NCBI RefSeq assembly: GCF_003054705.1
Contig: NZ_QAYX01000021.1
Span: forward strand, 186,001-250,000
Source of the DNA: Opitutus sp. ER46
GTDB lineage: Bacteria > Verrucomicrobiota > Verrucomicrobiia > Opitutales > Opitutaceae
DNA: 64,000 bases
Direction of reading: 5' to 3'
Part shown: piece after piece, positions 54,849-64,000 of the stretch
How positions within the stretch are numbered: position 1 is the first letter of the stretch
Layout of the letters: each line of letters begins with the position of its first letter
Program-made: the position numbers and the translations under genes
The notes under the pieces: model-generated
What the model saw: the letters and a program-made list of their open reading frames with translations, nothing else
Told to the model about the DNA's origin: nothing
The model's database searches: none

Positions 54849-55097
54849 GTGAAATCTACCGTCAGCATCAGCGAGGGGCAGGACTCGTTTCCGGCCTTGG
54901 TCAAGGCGGCCGAAAAGGGCGGGGTCGTGACCGTCACGCGGCACGATGAGCCCGTGGCTTGTGTGATCGGGCATGACCGGATGAGCGCGATCGCGGAGAC
55001 GCTCGAGATCCTCGGCAACGCTGTAGCCATGAAGGCGATCACGGAGCACAGAGCGGGGCGCACGAAGTTCGGACAACTCGACGACATTCCCGAATGA
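54849..55097 (+). CDS. Phd/YefM-type antitoxin
   Basis: The 82-residue protein, starting at GTG 54849 with AGGG about 6 bases upstream, has the Phd/YefM DNA-binding N terminus (TVSISEGQDSFPALVKAAEK, GGVVTVTRHDEPVACVIG) and a short C-terminal toxin-binding tail. It would neutralise the toxin encoded next, with which it overlaps by ATGA, and repress their shared promoter. The pair is type II. Confidence 0.88.
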   Translation: MKSTVSISEGQDSFPALVKAAEKGGVVTVTRHDEPVACVIGHDRMSAIAETLEILGNAVAMKAITEHRAGRTKFGQLDDIPE

Positions 55098-55381
55098 CCC
55101 GCGAAGTCCGGCTTTCGGCGCAGGTAATTGCTTTCGCGAAACGCTTGGCGCCGGAGCCGCGGCGAGCGCTCAAGCAGGGGCTCAAGGGGCTGCAACAGGA
55201 GCGCGGTGACATCCGAGCGCTGGAAGCGAACCTCTCCGGCTATTACCGGCTCCGGGTTGGCCGCCACCGGATCATTTTCAGCTACGGCGCGGATGGGGCG
55301 ATCGACGCGGTCTTCATTGAAGAGCGTCAGCTTGTTTACGAGCTGTTCGAGGCGCAGTTCATCAAGCGACTGAAGTCATGA
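55094..55381 (+). CDS. RelE/ParE-family toxin
   Basis: The 95-residue basic protein has the RelE/ParE pattern: LSAQVIAFAKRLAPEPRRAL, a central LEANLSGYYRLRVGRHRIIF and the C-terminal IEERQLVYELF. RelE-like members cut mRNA on the ribosome and ParE-like ones poison gyrase; the YRLRVGRHRIIF block suits RelE/YoeB-type folds, but the distinction needs structure. It overlaps the antitoxin upstream and, unusually, the monooxygenase gene downstream (55378-55381), each by ATGA. Confidence 0.87.
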   Translation: MTREVRLSAQVIAFAKRLAPEPRRALKQGLKGLQQERGDIRALEANLSGYYRLRVGRHRIIFSYGADGAIDAVFIEERQLVYELFEAQFIKRLKS

Positions 55382-56400
55382 AGAATATCGGCTTCCTGTC
55401 CTTCGGTCATTGGACGCCCTCGTCGCAGTCGCAGGCGCGATCGGCGGCGGATGTGCTGTTGCAGTCCATCGAGCTCGCAGTGGAGGCGGAGCGCATCGGG
55501 ATGGATGGAGCGTACTTCCGGGTGCATCACTTTGCCCGGCAACTGGCATCGCCGTTTCCGTTGCTGGCGGCGGTGGGCGCACGCACGCGGAAGATCGAGA
55601 TCGGGACCGCGGTCATCGACATGCGGTATGAGAATCCGCACTACATGGCCGAGGACGCCGGCGCCGCCGATTTGATCGCGGGTTCACGGCTGCAGCTGGG
55701 CATCAGCCGCGGTTCGCCGGAGCAGGTGATCGAGGGGTGGCGCCACTTTGGCTACCGGCTCAACGAGGGTGAGGACGATGCGGGCCTGGGACGGCGCCAT
55801 GCGGAGGCCTTTCTCGGGCTGCTCGAAGGAAAGGGTTTTGCGCAGCCCAACCCGCGGCCGATGTTTCCCAATCCACCCGGGCTCTTGCGCCTCGAGCCGT
55901 TCTCGGCGGGATTGCGGGAGCGGATCTGGTGGGGCTCGGCGACCAATGCGACGGCGGTGTGGGCGGCGAAGCATGGGATGAACCTGCAGAGTTCGACGCT
56001 GAAGTTCGACGAGTCGGGTGAGCCGCTGCACGTCCAGCAGGCCGCGCAGATTCGTGCCTACCGCAAGGCGTGGGCCGAGGCGGGCCACACCCGGGTGCCG
56101 CGCGTGTCGGTCAGCCGCAGCATCTTTGCCCTGATGGATGGTCGCGACCGCGCGTATTTCGGGAGCGACGAGGAGCAGCGGGATCAGATCGGCTTGATCG
56201 ACGCGAACACGCGGGCGGTCTTCGGGCGCAGCTACGCGGCGGAACCGGATGTGCTCATCGAACAACTGCGGCGAGATGAAGCCATCGCCGAGGCGGACAC
56301 CCTCCTGCTGACGATCCCCAACCAATTGGGCGTGGCCTACAACGTCCACGTCATGGAGGCCATCCTCGCACACGTCGCGCCCGCCCTCGGCTGGCGCTGA
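55378..56400 (+). CDS. LLM-class flavin-dependent monooxygenase
   Basis: The 340-residue protein has the luciferase-like TIM barrel: MKNIGFLSFGHW, AERIGMDGAYFRVHHFARQ, the flavin-region IEIGTAVIDMRYENPHYMAE and LGISRGSPEQVIEGW. Such enzymes use reduced FMN or F420 and oxygen on aldehydes, sulfonates or other compounds; the substrate is unknown. The start overlaps the toxin stop by ATGA, so it is co-translated with the toxin-antitoxin pair. It converges with a membrane-protein gene, one base apart. Confidence 0.87.
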   Translation: MKNIGFLSFGHWTPSSQSQARSAADVLLQSIELAVEAERIGMDGAYFRVHHFARQLASPFPLLAAVGARTRKIEIGTAVIDMRYENPHYMAEDAGAADLIAGSRLQLGISRGSPEQVIEGWRHFGYRLNEGEDDAGLGRRHAEAFLGLLEGKGFAQPNPRPMFPNPPGLLRLEPFSAGLRERIWWGSATNATAVWAAKHGMNLQSSTLKFDESGEPLHVQQAAQIRAYRKAWAEAGHTRVPRVSVSRSIFALMDGRDRAYFGSDEEQRDQIGLIDANTRAVFGRSYAAEPDVLIEQLRRDEAIAEADTLLLTIPNQLGVAYNVHVMEAILAHVAPALGWR

Positions 56401-56401
56401 C

Positions 56402-57466
56402 CTATGCCTTCGCCCGGGCGGGGATCCAGTTATTTAGCGCCGGGGGAAGGTGAAGGTCGATCCACGTGTGTATCGCCTCCGCTTTCCGGCGGTACAGAAT
56501 CCCGAGGTAGATGATCCCGAGCCCGATGAAGCTGAGGACGAAGGGGAACGCGAAGGAGTCCTTGAACAGGTCGTGGGCGAGGTGCCCCAGGTAGAAGCAG
56601 ACGCCGAGCGCGCCGAACAGGATGAAGGTTCGCCGCCGGAGAATAACCGCGGTCGCGACGAGCCCCAGGTTGATGAGAAAATAGATGAACTTCCCGAGTT
56701 CGCTGCTGCTGTTCATCGCGGTGAGGCCGCCCCAGAAGGTCAGGAGCCCGAAGAGGTAGCCCCAAAACGTGAGGTCCTCTTGTTTCCGCCGAAGGTCGGC
56801 TAGGTAGGTGAAGCCGAGCATGAGCAGGCCGAAGGCGACGGAGAAAAACTTCTTTTCATCCCCGCTGAGCGGCTGGGTGAAGAAGAGTTCGGGCGCGTCC
56901 ATGGACGCATACCATAGCGCGTAGGCGATCGGTGCCGTGATGAAGGGGAAGCGCCACTTCCTGAGCGTGAAGAGTCCGACCAGGACCGTGCTCGCTTCCA
57001 TGACGAGCCAGCTCCCATTGACGTAGGGATGGAAGCGGCTGTAGCCGCCCGGGTCTGCGACGGGCCAGAAACCGGTGGCGCGTTCGATGCCGTACACGGC
57101 CAGCGGCGTCATGCAGACTGCCGCCGTGAGCAGCAGACCGCCTGGTACCCGGCGATGGGCCGTGTTCCAGAAGCGGGCGCCGATCAGGTAGAACAACGTG
57201 GCATAGGCGAGGGCAACGATCGCCAGTCCGAGGCCGTCGAGGTAGTCCCAGGCATTGGTCATGAACCAGCCCATGGCTCCGATGATGATCAACGCGCCGA
57301 AATAGTAGGCGACGTTCTCGGCGTCGAATTTCGGCGCCTGGGTCTCGTTGGGCTTCGGCTGAAGCTTCGCCCAGAGAATCTCGGCCTGTTCACGGGAAAT
57401 GCCGGAAAGACGGGCCGACTCGTGGAGTTCGTCGTAGCTGACCTTAACCGCACCTGCTTTCTTCAT
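56402..57466 (-). CDS. Polytopic membrane protein, DUF2157-like
   Basis: The 354-residue protein has a soluble N-terminal stretch of about 55 residues (YDELHESARLSGISREQAEI) and then about ten hydrophobic helices, ending with a short cytoplasmic tail (PALNNWIPARAKA). The N-terminal helical segment before a membrane region recalls DUF2157-type proteins; this is a tentative likeness. No transport or catalytic motif is visible. ATG 57466 is preferred over upstream starts because the rest of the frame is Pro/Ala-rich and not membrane-like. It lies downstream of the rng-rodA genes on the same strand but 210 bases away, so co-transcription is uncertain. Confidence 0.72.
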   Translation of the reverse strand: MKKAGAVKVSYDELHESARLSGISREQAEILWAKLQPKPNETQAPKFDAENVAYYFGALIIIGAMGWFMTNAWDYLDGLGLAIVALAYATLFYLIGARFWNTAHRRVPGGLLLTAAVCMTPLAVYGIERATGFWPVADPGGYSRFHPYVNGSWLVMEASTVLVGLFTLRKWRFPFITAPIAYALWYASMDAPELFFTQPLSGDEKKFFSVAFGLLMLGFTYLADLRRKQEDLTFWGYLFGLLTFWGGLTAMNSSSELGKFIYFLINLGLVATAVILRRRTFILFGALGVCFYLGHLAHDLFKDSFAFPFVLSFIGLGIIYLGILYRRKAEAIHTWIDLHLPPALNNWIPARAKA

Positions 57467-57676
57467 GACTACGGGTACCGCGTGGTGGTTTTTTTGAGGG
57501 ACGGCGATCGTGACCGCCGCCAGTGCACGGTGATCGCGAGGCTGCTCCAAGGCGAGGCGATAGCCGGAGCGCGTCAGGGGCACGAAAAACCCGCCGGGCC
57601 AAGGGGGCGCGGCGGGCGGAAGATGTGGCGCTGGCGCGGTGTTCGCGTCAGCGCATGGGATTCTCGTCAAGAACGC

Positions 57677-59437
<1,761 letters not shown>

Positions 59438-59527
59438 GGCGGGTGTGCGGCTTGTTTACGGGGCACCCGAGTGCGGCGGTTGCGGCGCAGGAAATTCCGG
59501 CAGGGCGGTCAATGGCGACGCAGGGCT

Positions 59528-60793
59528 TCATGAGAAGTCCTTTCGAAAGCGCCAGACGCTCTGGACCAGTCCTTGCAGCAAGCAGCAACTGAGCACAAAG
59601 GAGCCACCGTAGCTGATAAAGGGAAGCGGTATGCCCGTGATGGGCACCAGCCCGATGGTCATCGCGATGTTCACAAACACATGCACCGCAAAGAGAACTG
59701 TCACGCCGATGGCGAGGAGCGTCCCTAATCGGTCCCTTGCGGAACCCGCGATGCGTATGCCGTTGAACAACACTATTCCAAACAGGCCCAGGACCGTGAG
59801 GCTTCCCAGAAATCCTTTCTCCTCGGCGATGACCGAGAAGATGAAGTCGTTATGCGAGACCCCGGTCGGCAGATAGCCGAGCTGGGCCTGCGTCCCTTCC
59901 GTCCATCCCTTGCCCGCCAGACCGCCGCTGCCGACGGAGATCAGCGATTGGCGGAGGTTCCAGCTCGGGCCGGTGCCCTTGGGGTCGATGGTGTCGGGGG
60001 AGACAAAAGTGAGGATCCGCGTCCGCTGGTAGTCGTGGAGCGGGAGAAAAGAATGCGGCTCGTACTTCCCTAAGTCCTTCTTGGTGTAAGAGTAGCCATT
60101 CTCTTTCATAAACCTGGCAAACTGCCAGGTGTCGATGGAAACGATGCCGACGATGACCGCGAAGGCTCCGAGCGCGCCCAGGAAGAACCGGGTCGACAGC
60201 TTTGAAACGTAGAGCATCGCGAATACCATCGGGGGCAGGACAATCGCCGACTTCAGGTCGGGCTGCTTCAAGATCAAGAGCATGGGTACCCCCACCGCAA
60301 GGGCCAATTTCCCGAGGGTGCCAAGCGACTGCACCACGGTGCCGACCTTGGAGTGCATCAGGATGCTGGCGGTGATCAGGAGGACGGCGATCTTGGCGGT
60401 TTCGGAGGGCTGGTAGCTGATGAAGCCGAGGTTGATCCAACGCTGTGCGCCCCAGGAGCTTGAGCCGCCGCCGATCCCAGGGATGAGGACCAGGAAGAGG
60501 GGGATCATGCAGGCGGCATAGAACCAGTGGGCGACGCTGAGCCAGAAGCGGTAGTCGATCAGGGAGACGACGACGTAGATGGCGCTCCCCAAGATGAGGT
60601 AAATGATCTGCTTGAACCATTCCTCGCGGAGCAGCGAGGGGGTGACGTGGACATTGGCGAAGGTCGCCGAGTAGATGAAGGCGATGCCGAAGGCGCTCAG
60701 GCTCAGCAGCGCGAGCGGCGTCAGGGCGTCCCACTTCCCGCGTGTCGTAGGTTTGAAGACAGCCAGGGACTCGGTGAGCGCGGGGAGATTCAC
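59528..60793 (-). CDS. rodA: Rod-shape peptidoglycan polymerase RodA (SEDS family)
   Basis: The 421-residue protein has about ten membrane helices with SEDS signatures: FIYSATFANVHVTP early, SYQPSETAKIAVLL, KQPDLKSAIVLPP, a central extracytoplasmic loop with YQRTRILTFVSP and TGTQAQLGYLPTG-type QAQLGY, then TGVSHNDFIFSVIAEEKGFLG split as SHNDFIFSVIAEEKGF, and finally TGIPLPFISYGGS. RodA polymerises glycan strands with a class B PBP for lateral wall growth. GTG 60793 is chosen because it gives the usual length; the longer frame adds 27 basic residues. Its partner PBP2 and mreBCD are not in the window. Confidence 0.92.
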   Translation of the reverse strand: MNLPALTESLAVFKPTTRGKWDALTPLALLSLSAFGIAFIYSATFANVHVTPSLLREEWFKQIIYLILGSAIYVVVSLIDYRFWLSVAHWFYAACMIPLFLVLIPGIGGGSSSWGAQRWINLGFISYQPSETAKIAVLLITASILMHSKVGTVVQSLGTLGKLALAVGVPMLLILKQPDLKSAIVLPPMVFAMLYVSKLSTRFFLGALGAFAVIVGIVSIDTWQFARFMKENGYSYTKKDLGKYEPHSFLPLHDYQRTRILTFVSPDTIDPKGTGPSWNLRQSLISVGSGGLAGKGWTEGTQAQLGYLPTGVSHNDFIFSVIAEEKGFLGSLTVLGLFGIVLFNGIRIAGSARDRLGTLLAIGVTVLFAVHVFVNIAMTIGLVPITGIPLPFISYGGSFVLSCCLLQGLVQSVWRFRKDFS

Positions 60794-60937
60794 GATACGG
60801 GACGTCGATCGGACGAGGAGGTGCAGGAAGAGAACCTGCAACCTCAGCCGGCGCAATGTTTGTTCGTCGCCCAAATGGCCGGACGCCGGGAAACGCCCGC
60901 GCGGTGCTTCGGGGCCTCGGAACCGGGCCGGTGAGGA

Positions 60938-62101
60938 TCAGCGCCAGAGCGCGCCGGGGCAGACGCGCGTCACGACACCGAGCGGCAACACGTCCGCGAG
61001 CCGCGGTTGGCGGCGGGGCTGGTCGCTGCGCGAGACGCGAGGCAGGTCGGCGAGGCGCCGCAAGAATCCGGCAAAATCGGCGCCGTATCGTTCCGGCTGA
61101 TGCGCGGTGGCCAGGGCGCGGCCCCGGTCCCGGCAGGTGGCGATGGCTCCCGCCGGCTCGCGGCTCAACTCGCCAATGCGCTGCGCCAGCGCCCGCAGGT
61201 CGCCTGGTGGATAGTGGCAGCGCGCGTCGATCAGTGGCGCGTACACGTCGCCCAGACTGCCGCCGATGGCCGGAAAGAAAGGAATCACGCCTGCCGCGAG
61301 GCCCTCGACCAGCGCGAGCGGCATGCCTTCGGTCTCGCTGAAAAAGACCATGGCGTCCCAGCGCGACAGCACACGCCAGTAATCCTCGCCAGTGCGCCAA
61401 CCGTGGAACACCACGCGGCCGCCCAGCGCGCGCTCAAGCGCGGGCCGCAGCCTTCCATCGCCGAGGACCTCGCAGCGCGCGGCAACGCCGGCCTTGGCCA
61501 GTGCCTCGACGAAAGCCGGCAACCGGTCGGCCCGCTTCTCGCTCCGTTCGAGCCGGCCGGCGTATCCAATGGTCCATGGCGTGGTCGCGGGTTGGCGCGG
61601 CGCCAGCGGCGATGGCTCCACGGGCGCGCACACGCCCAGTACGCGTTCCGGTGCCAGCTCGGGCAGCGCCCTGGCTACCGCGGACCGGACCGCCGGTGTC
61701 GTCACCACGACTCCGTCCACCCAGCCCCGCAGCCGCGGCAAGAATGGCGCCACGAACGTCGGGCCGCCGTGCAGGTAGGCGACGCGACGCGCGCTCTCGT
61801 CGCCATCCGCCAGCAGCGGGAGACCCCAGGCATTGTGGTACACGACGGTTGCACCGCGGTGTCCGGACATCGCCGCGCTGAACCGTCGGCGAATGATGAA
61901 CAAGGGGTGGCGCCAATCGGCTCGCAGGGAACCGCGGTGCGCGTCGGGGGCATCAGGCACCCGGTCGAAGAGGGCGAGCTGCCACGCGGCGAGCTGCTGC
62001 GCCACGTCCACGCGGCGATGCCAGCGCAGCAACGTTTCGATGCCGCCTCCGGTCGTCACCCACGGCGCCACATGTACGACCCTGTGCGTTGGCGCGCTCA
62101 T
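60938..62101 (-). CDS. Glycosyltransferase, GT4-like
   Basis: The 387-residue protein has a GT-B fold: N-terminal VVHVAPWVTTGGGIETLLRW with the glycine loop, and the C-terminal donor domain with WTIGYAGRLERSEKRADRL, VFHGWRTGEDY and the acidic EGMPLALVEGLAAGV, which matches the E-x7-E signature. It transfers a sugar from a nucleotide donor, probably to a surface polysaccharide or lipid-linked oligosaccharide. It overlaps the next minus-strand glycosyltransferase by four bases, so the three genes through 64000 form one transcription unit pointing toward rodA. Confidence 0.87.
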   Translation of the reverse strand: MSAPTHRVVHVAPWVTTGGGIETLLRWHRRVDVAQQLAAWQLALFDRVPDAPDAHRGSLRADWRHPLFIIRRRFSAAMSGHRGATVVYHNAWGLPLLADGDESARRVAYLHGGPTFVAPFLPRLRGWVDGVVVTTPAVRSAVARALPELAPERVLGVCAPVEPSPLAPRQPATTPWTIGYAGRLERSEKRADRLPAFVEALAKAGVAARCEVLGDGRLRPALERALGGRVVFHGWRTGEDYWRVLSRWDAMVFFSETEGMPLALVEGLAAGVIPFFPAIGGSLGDVYAPLIDARCHYPPGDLRALAQRIGELSREPAGAIATCRDRGRALATAHQPERYGADFAGFLRRLADLPRVSRSDQPRRQPRLADVLPLGVVTRVCPGALWR

Positions 62102-63198
62102 GCCATCAGCTTGGCGCGGTATAGCGCCGCGTGGCGTGCCGCGACGACGGGCGCGGTGAACGCGCGCAATGCCGTCTCATCGCGCTGCCAGCGCGTGAGC
62201 ACGTCGCCCGTCGCCAATTGTTGCCACGCCGTCGCGAGCCCCGCCGGCGAATCAGCCTGAAATAGCCAGCCACCGCGCGCCGTCGCGACCAGATCGCGCG
62301 TGCCTGCGGCGTCCGAGGCCAGTACGGGCACGCCGGCAACGAGCGCTTCCAGCGCGGCCATCGATGACGCCTCCCAGCGTGAGGCGACCAAGAGGCAGTC
62401 GATCGTCGCAAAAAAGTCCTGAAGGTCCGGCATCTCGCCCCACCACTCCACCCGGGAGTTCAACCCCAACGGTGCGACTCGTCGTCGCAATTCCGCCGCG
62501 TAGGCCGCGCTCTCAGGGGTGCCGTCCTCTCCGCCGGCGTGGATGACGTTGATCGGTGCCCCTGCCGGCAACCGCGCCAGCGCCTCGAGCACCAGCTCCC
62601 ATTGCTTGATCGGCACGAGAGCCCCCGCGCAGCCGAACGTCACGCGTCCCGCCCGACGCGGCAGCCGGGGCGCTGCGCGCCAAGCCGCCGCCGGCACACA
62701 ATCCGGCAGGCAGCCCTCCCAGCTTGGGTCGCGCAATTGGTAGTGCCGTTTCATCGCCGGTCCGAGCCAGTGCAGGTCGGCGCCCAGCCGGCGCGCCGCG
62801 AACCGATAGAACCAGCGCTGCCGTCCGAGAACGTGCACGGTGGCGAGGACGCGTGACTGACGCCACCGGCGCAGCCACAGCGCGACGAGGAGTCCTGGCC
62901 GGGAGTGGGCGTGAAACACCCGGGTGCCATCGGCCGCGAGCCAGGTTCGCACGCATCGCGCCACCGCCCGCGCCCGCCAGAGGCATGCCCAGTCGATCCG
63001 GTCCGGGCCCACCGCTGGAAACTCCAGCGTCGGCAAGGCCGGCATCAGATCCCTCGGATATCCGGGGCCAACGCCGAGAATGCTCGCGAACGCGTCGCTG
63101 CCTTGGGCCAGCGCCTGCAACGCTGCGATCGTCCCGCCGCGACTGCTCTGGTGGCCGACGTAGTGAAGGACCGTCGGTCTGGCATCCGAGGCGGCCAT
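62098..63198 (-). CDS. Glycosyltransferase, GT4-like
   Basis: The 366-residue GT-B enzyme begins VLHYVGHQSSRGGTIAALQA, contains FHAHSRPGLLVALWL and the C-terminal motifs FGCAGALVPIKQWELVLEAL, VEWWGEMPDLQDF and EASSMAALEALVAGVPVLAS, the last with the donor-binding Glu pair. It is a retaining-type transferase acting on a polysaccharide precursor; the acceptor and sugar are unknown. ATG 63198 starts two bases after the stop of the upstream GT2 gene, and the gene overlaps the next by ATGA, so it is tightly coupled on both sides. Confidence 0.87.
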   Translation of the reverse strand: MAASDARPTVLHYVGHQSSRGGTIAALQALAQGSDAFASILGVGPGYPRDLMPALPTLEFPAVGPDRIDWACLWRARAVARCVRTWLAADGTRVFHAHSRPGLLVALWLRRWRQSRVLATVHVLGRQRWFYRFAARRLGADLHWLGPAMKRHYQLRDPSWEGCLPDCVPAAAWRAAPRLPRRAGRVTFGCAGALVPIKQWELVLEALARLPAGAPINVIHAGGEDGTPESAAYAAELRRRVAPLGLNSRVEWWGEMPDLQDFFATIDCLLVASRWEASSMAALEALVAGVPVLASDAAGTRDLVATARGGWLFQADSPAGLATAWQQLATGDVLTRWQRDETALRAFTAPVVAARHAALYRAKLMA

Positions 63199-63200
63199 GG

Positions 63201-64000
63201 TCAGTAACGTGGCTGAACGGGGAAGCCCGCCCGGCGCAGCATCAGCCAGAACGGTCCCTTGGCCATGCCTCCGAGCGCCTCGCGCCACGATCCCGCGTCG
63301 GCTCGTACGGCGGCGATCAGGTCGCGCGCAAAGCGCAGTTTGGTCCCGGCCGAGGGCGCCACCCGTTGGGCGAGCGCGCTATGAAAAGCCGCCAGCAGCG
63401 GAAAACCTTCGGCCCGAAAATCATCCGCATAGAGTCGAAACGCGGTGCCCAATGACATGCCCGCCGCCAGGCGGGCGTCCACCGTGGCGAAGGCCTCGTC
63501 GATCCGTTCCGGGCGGCCGGCCCGGCGCCGCGCAGCTGCGAGCCGGATCGCGCACGTGCCCAACTCGTGCGCCAGGGGCATGGCCACGGTGCTCGAATGC
63601 GGGTGTCGGCGATAGGAGTAGAGGGGAAGCGAGAGGGCTCCGACACGCGCGCCGGCTTCGAGCAGCCGGAGCACAAAATCGTAGTCGGGCGCCCAGCGCA
63701 CGGCCGGGCGATACTCCAGTCGACGAAACCACTCGGCGCGCGCGAGGAGCGTCGGGTTTACCACCGGCATTCCGAAAGGCGCCTGTCCGCGGATCGCCTC
63801 GGGCGAGTGAGTACTGTCGATCCGGCCGGTCACGGTGCCGGCCTGGTCGATGGTCTCGGCGTCGGTCGCGATGGCATCGAGCGATCGATCGGCGGCGAGC
63901 GCCTTCAGCTGGAGCTCCAGCCGCAGCGGATGCGACCGGTCGTCACCGTCCGTCAGGGCGATCCAGGACGCCGTGGCGTGGGCGATCGCGAGGTTGATCC
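63201..64000 (-). CDS. Family 2 glycosyltransferase, 5' end outside window
   Basis: At least 266 residues are present; the frame stays open to the right edge, so the start is missing. The edge-proximal part reads NLAIAHATASWIALTDGDD followed by RSHPLRLELQ, the GT-A nucleotide-sugar/metal motif of GT2 enzymes, and further on APDYDFVLRL is the acceptor-site acidic motif. The rest is helical (FRLYADDFRAEGFPLLAAFH). It probably adds a sugar in the same surface-polysaccharide pathway as the two GT4 genes that follow in the operon. Confidence 0.85.
   Translation of the reverse strand, partial: INLAIAHATASWIALTDGDDRSHPLRLELQLKALAADRSLDAIATDAETIDQAGTVTGRIDSTHSPEAIRGQAPFGMPVVNPTLLARAEWFRRLEYRPAVRWAPDYDFVLRLLEAGARVGALSLPLYSYRRHPHSSTVAMPLAHELGTCAIRLAAARRRAGRPERIDEAFATVDARLAAGMSLGTAFRLYADDFRAEGFPLLAAFHSALAQRVAPSAGTKLRFARDLIAAVRADAGSWREALGGMAKGPFWLMLRRAGFPVQPRY

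Overview
The window is a GC-rich chromosomal segment with no tRNA, rRNA, CRISPR array, prophage or transposase that I can recognise. The gene set suggests a Verrucomicrobiota bacterium of the Opitutaceae type: secreted pectin/rhamnogalacturonan enzymes, Tat-exported Gfo/Idh/MocA oxidoreductases, a DUF5107-TPR protein next to an AraC regulator, a PAS-only sensor, an Agl23-type glycosyltransferase and RNase G beside RodA. This placement is by gene content only; no 16S or marker tree was possible.

Layout. 1-8.4 kb: end-truncated Tat oxidoreductase, GH28 polygalacturonase divergent from a LacI regulator, a large PAS/GAF sensor without kinase, a secreted unknown and an SGNH esterase. 8.6-18.5 kb: hibernation factor, flavin-oxidase-like protein, periplasmic 5'-nucleotidase, GH88 unsaturated glucuronyl hydrolase, secreted PHP phosphoesterase, secreted propeller, methyltransferase, secreted repeat-module protein and a YceI pair. 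18.7-27.7 kb: alpha-2-macroglobulin divergent from topoisomerase III. 28.0-35.9 kb: metallophosphatase-PQQ propeller fusion, separated by an array of four palindromes from a six-gene operon (DoxX-like, Gfo/Idh, discoidin-like, Agl23-type GT, GT2, ApbE). 35.9-49 kb: hybrid histidine kinase, rhamnogalacturonan acetylesterase (CE12), GDSL esterase, GH106 rhamnosidase, Asp-box propeller plus MoaD-like protein, GH2. 49-57.5 kb: AraC and DUF5107-TPR, a membrane-anchored unknown, a Phd/RelE toxin-antitoxin pair overlapping a luciferase-like monooxygenase, and a membrane protein. 57.7-64 kb: RNase G, RodA and three glycosyltransferases of a surface-polysaccharide cluster, the last cut by the window end.

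Function. GH28, GH88, CE12 and GH106 all carry export signals and together could take apart the pectin backbone and rhamnogalacturonan I; GH2 looks cytoplasmic and could finish imported oligosaccharides. LacI and AraC proteins beside GH28 and GH2 are the likely sugar-responsive switches.

The most unusual content lies outside genes. Nearly every gap longer than about 100 bp between convergent genes is filled by short-word, strand-asymmetric repeats of several families, some recurring tens of kb apart and two forming inverted-arm composite elements. Copies of one family supply the stop codon of two different esterase genes in two different reading frames. The divergent gap at 29.9-30.07 kb instead holds four near-identical palindromes.
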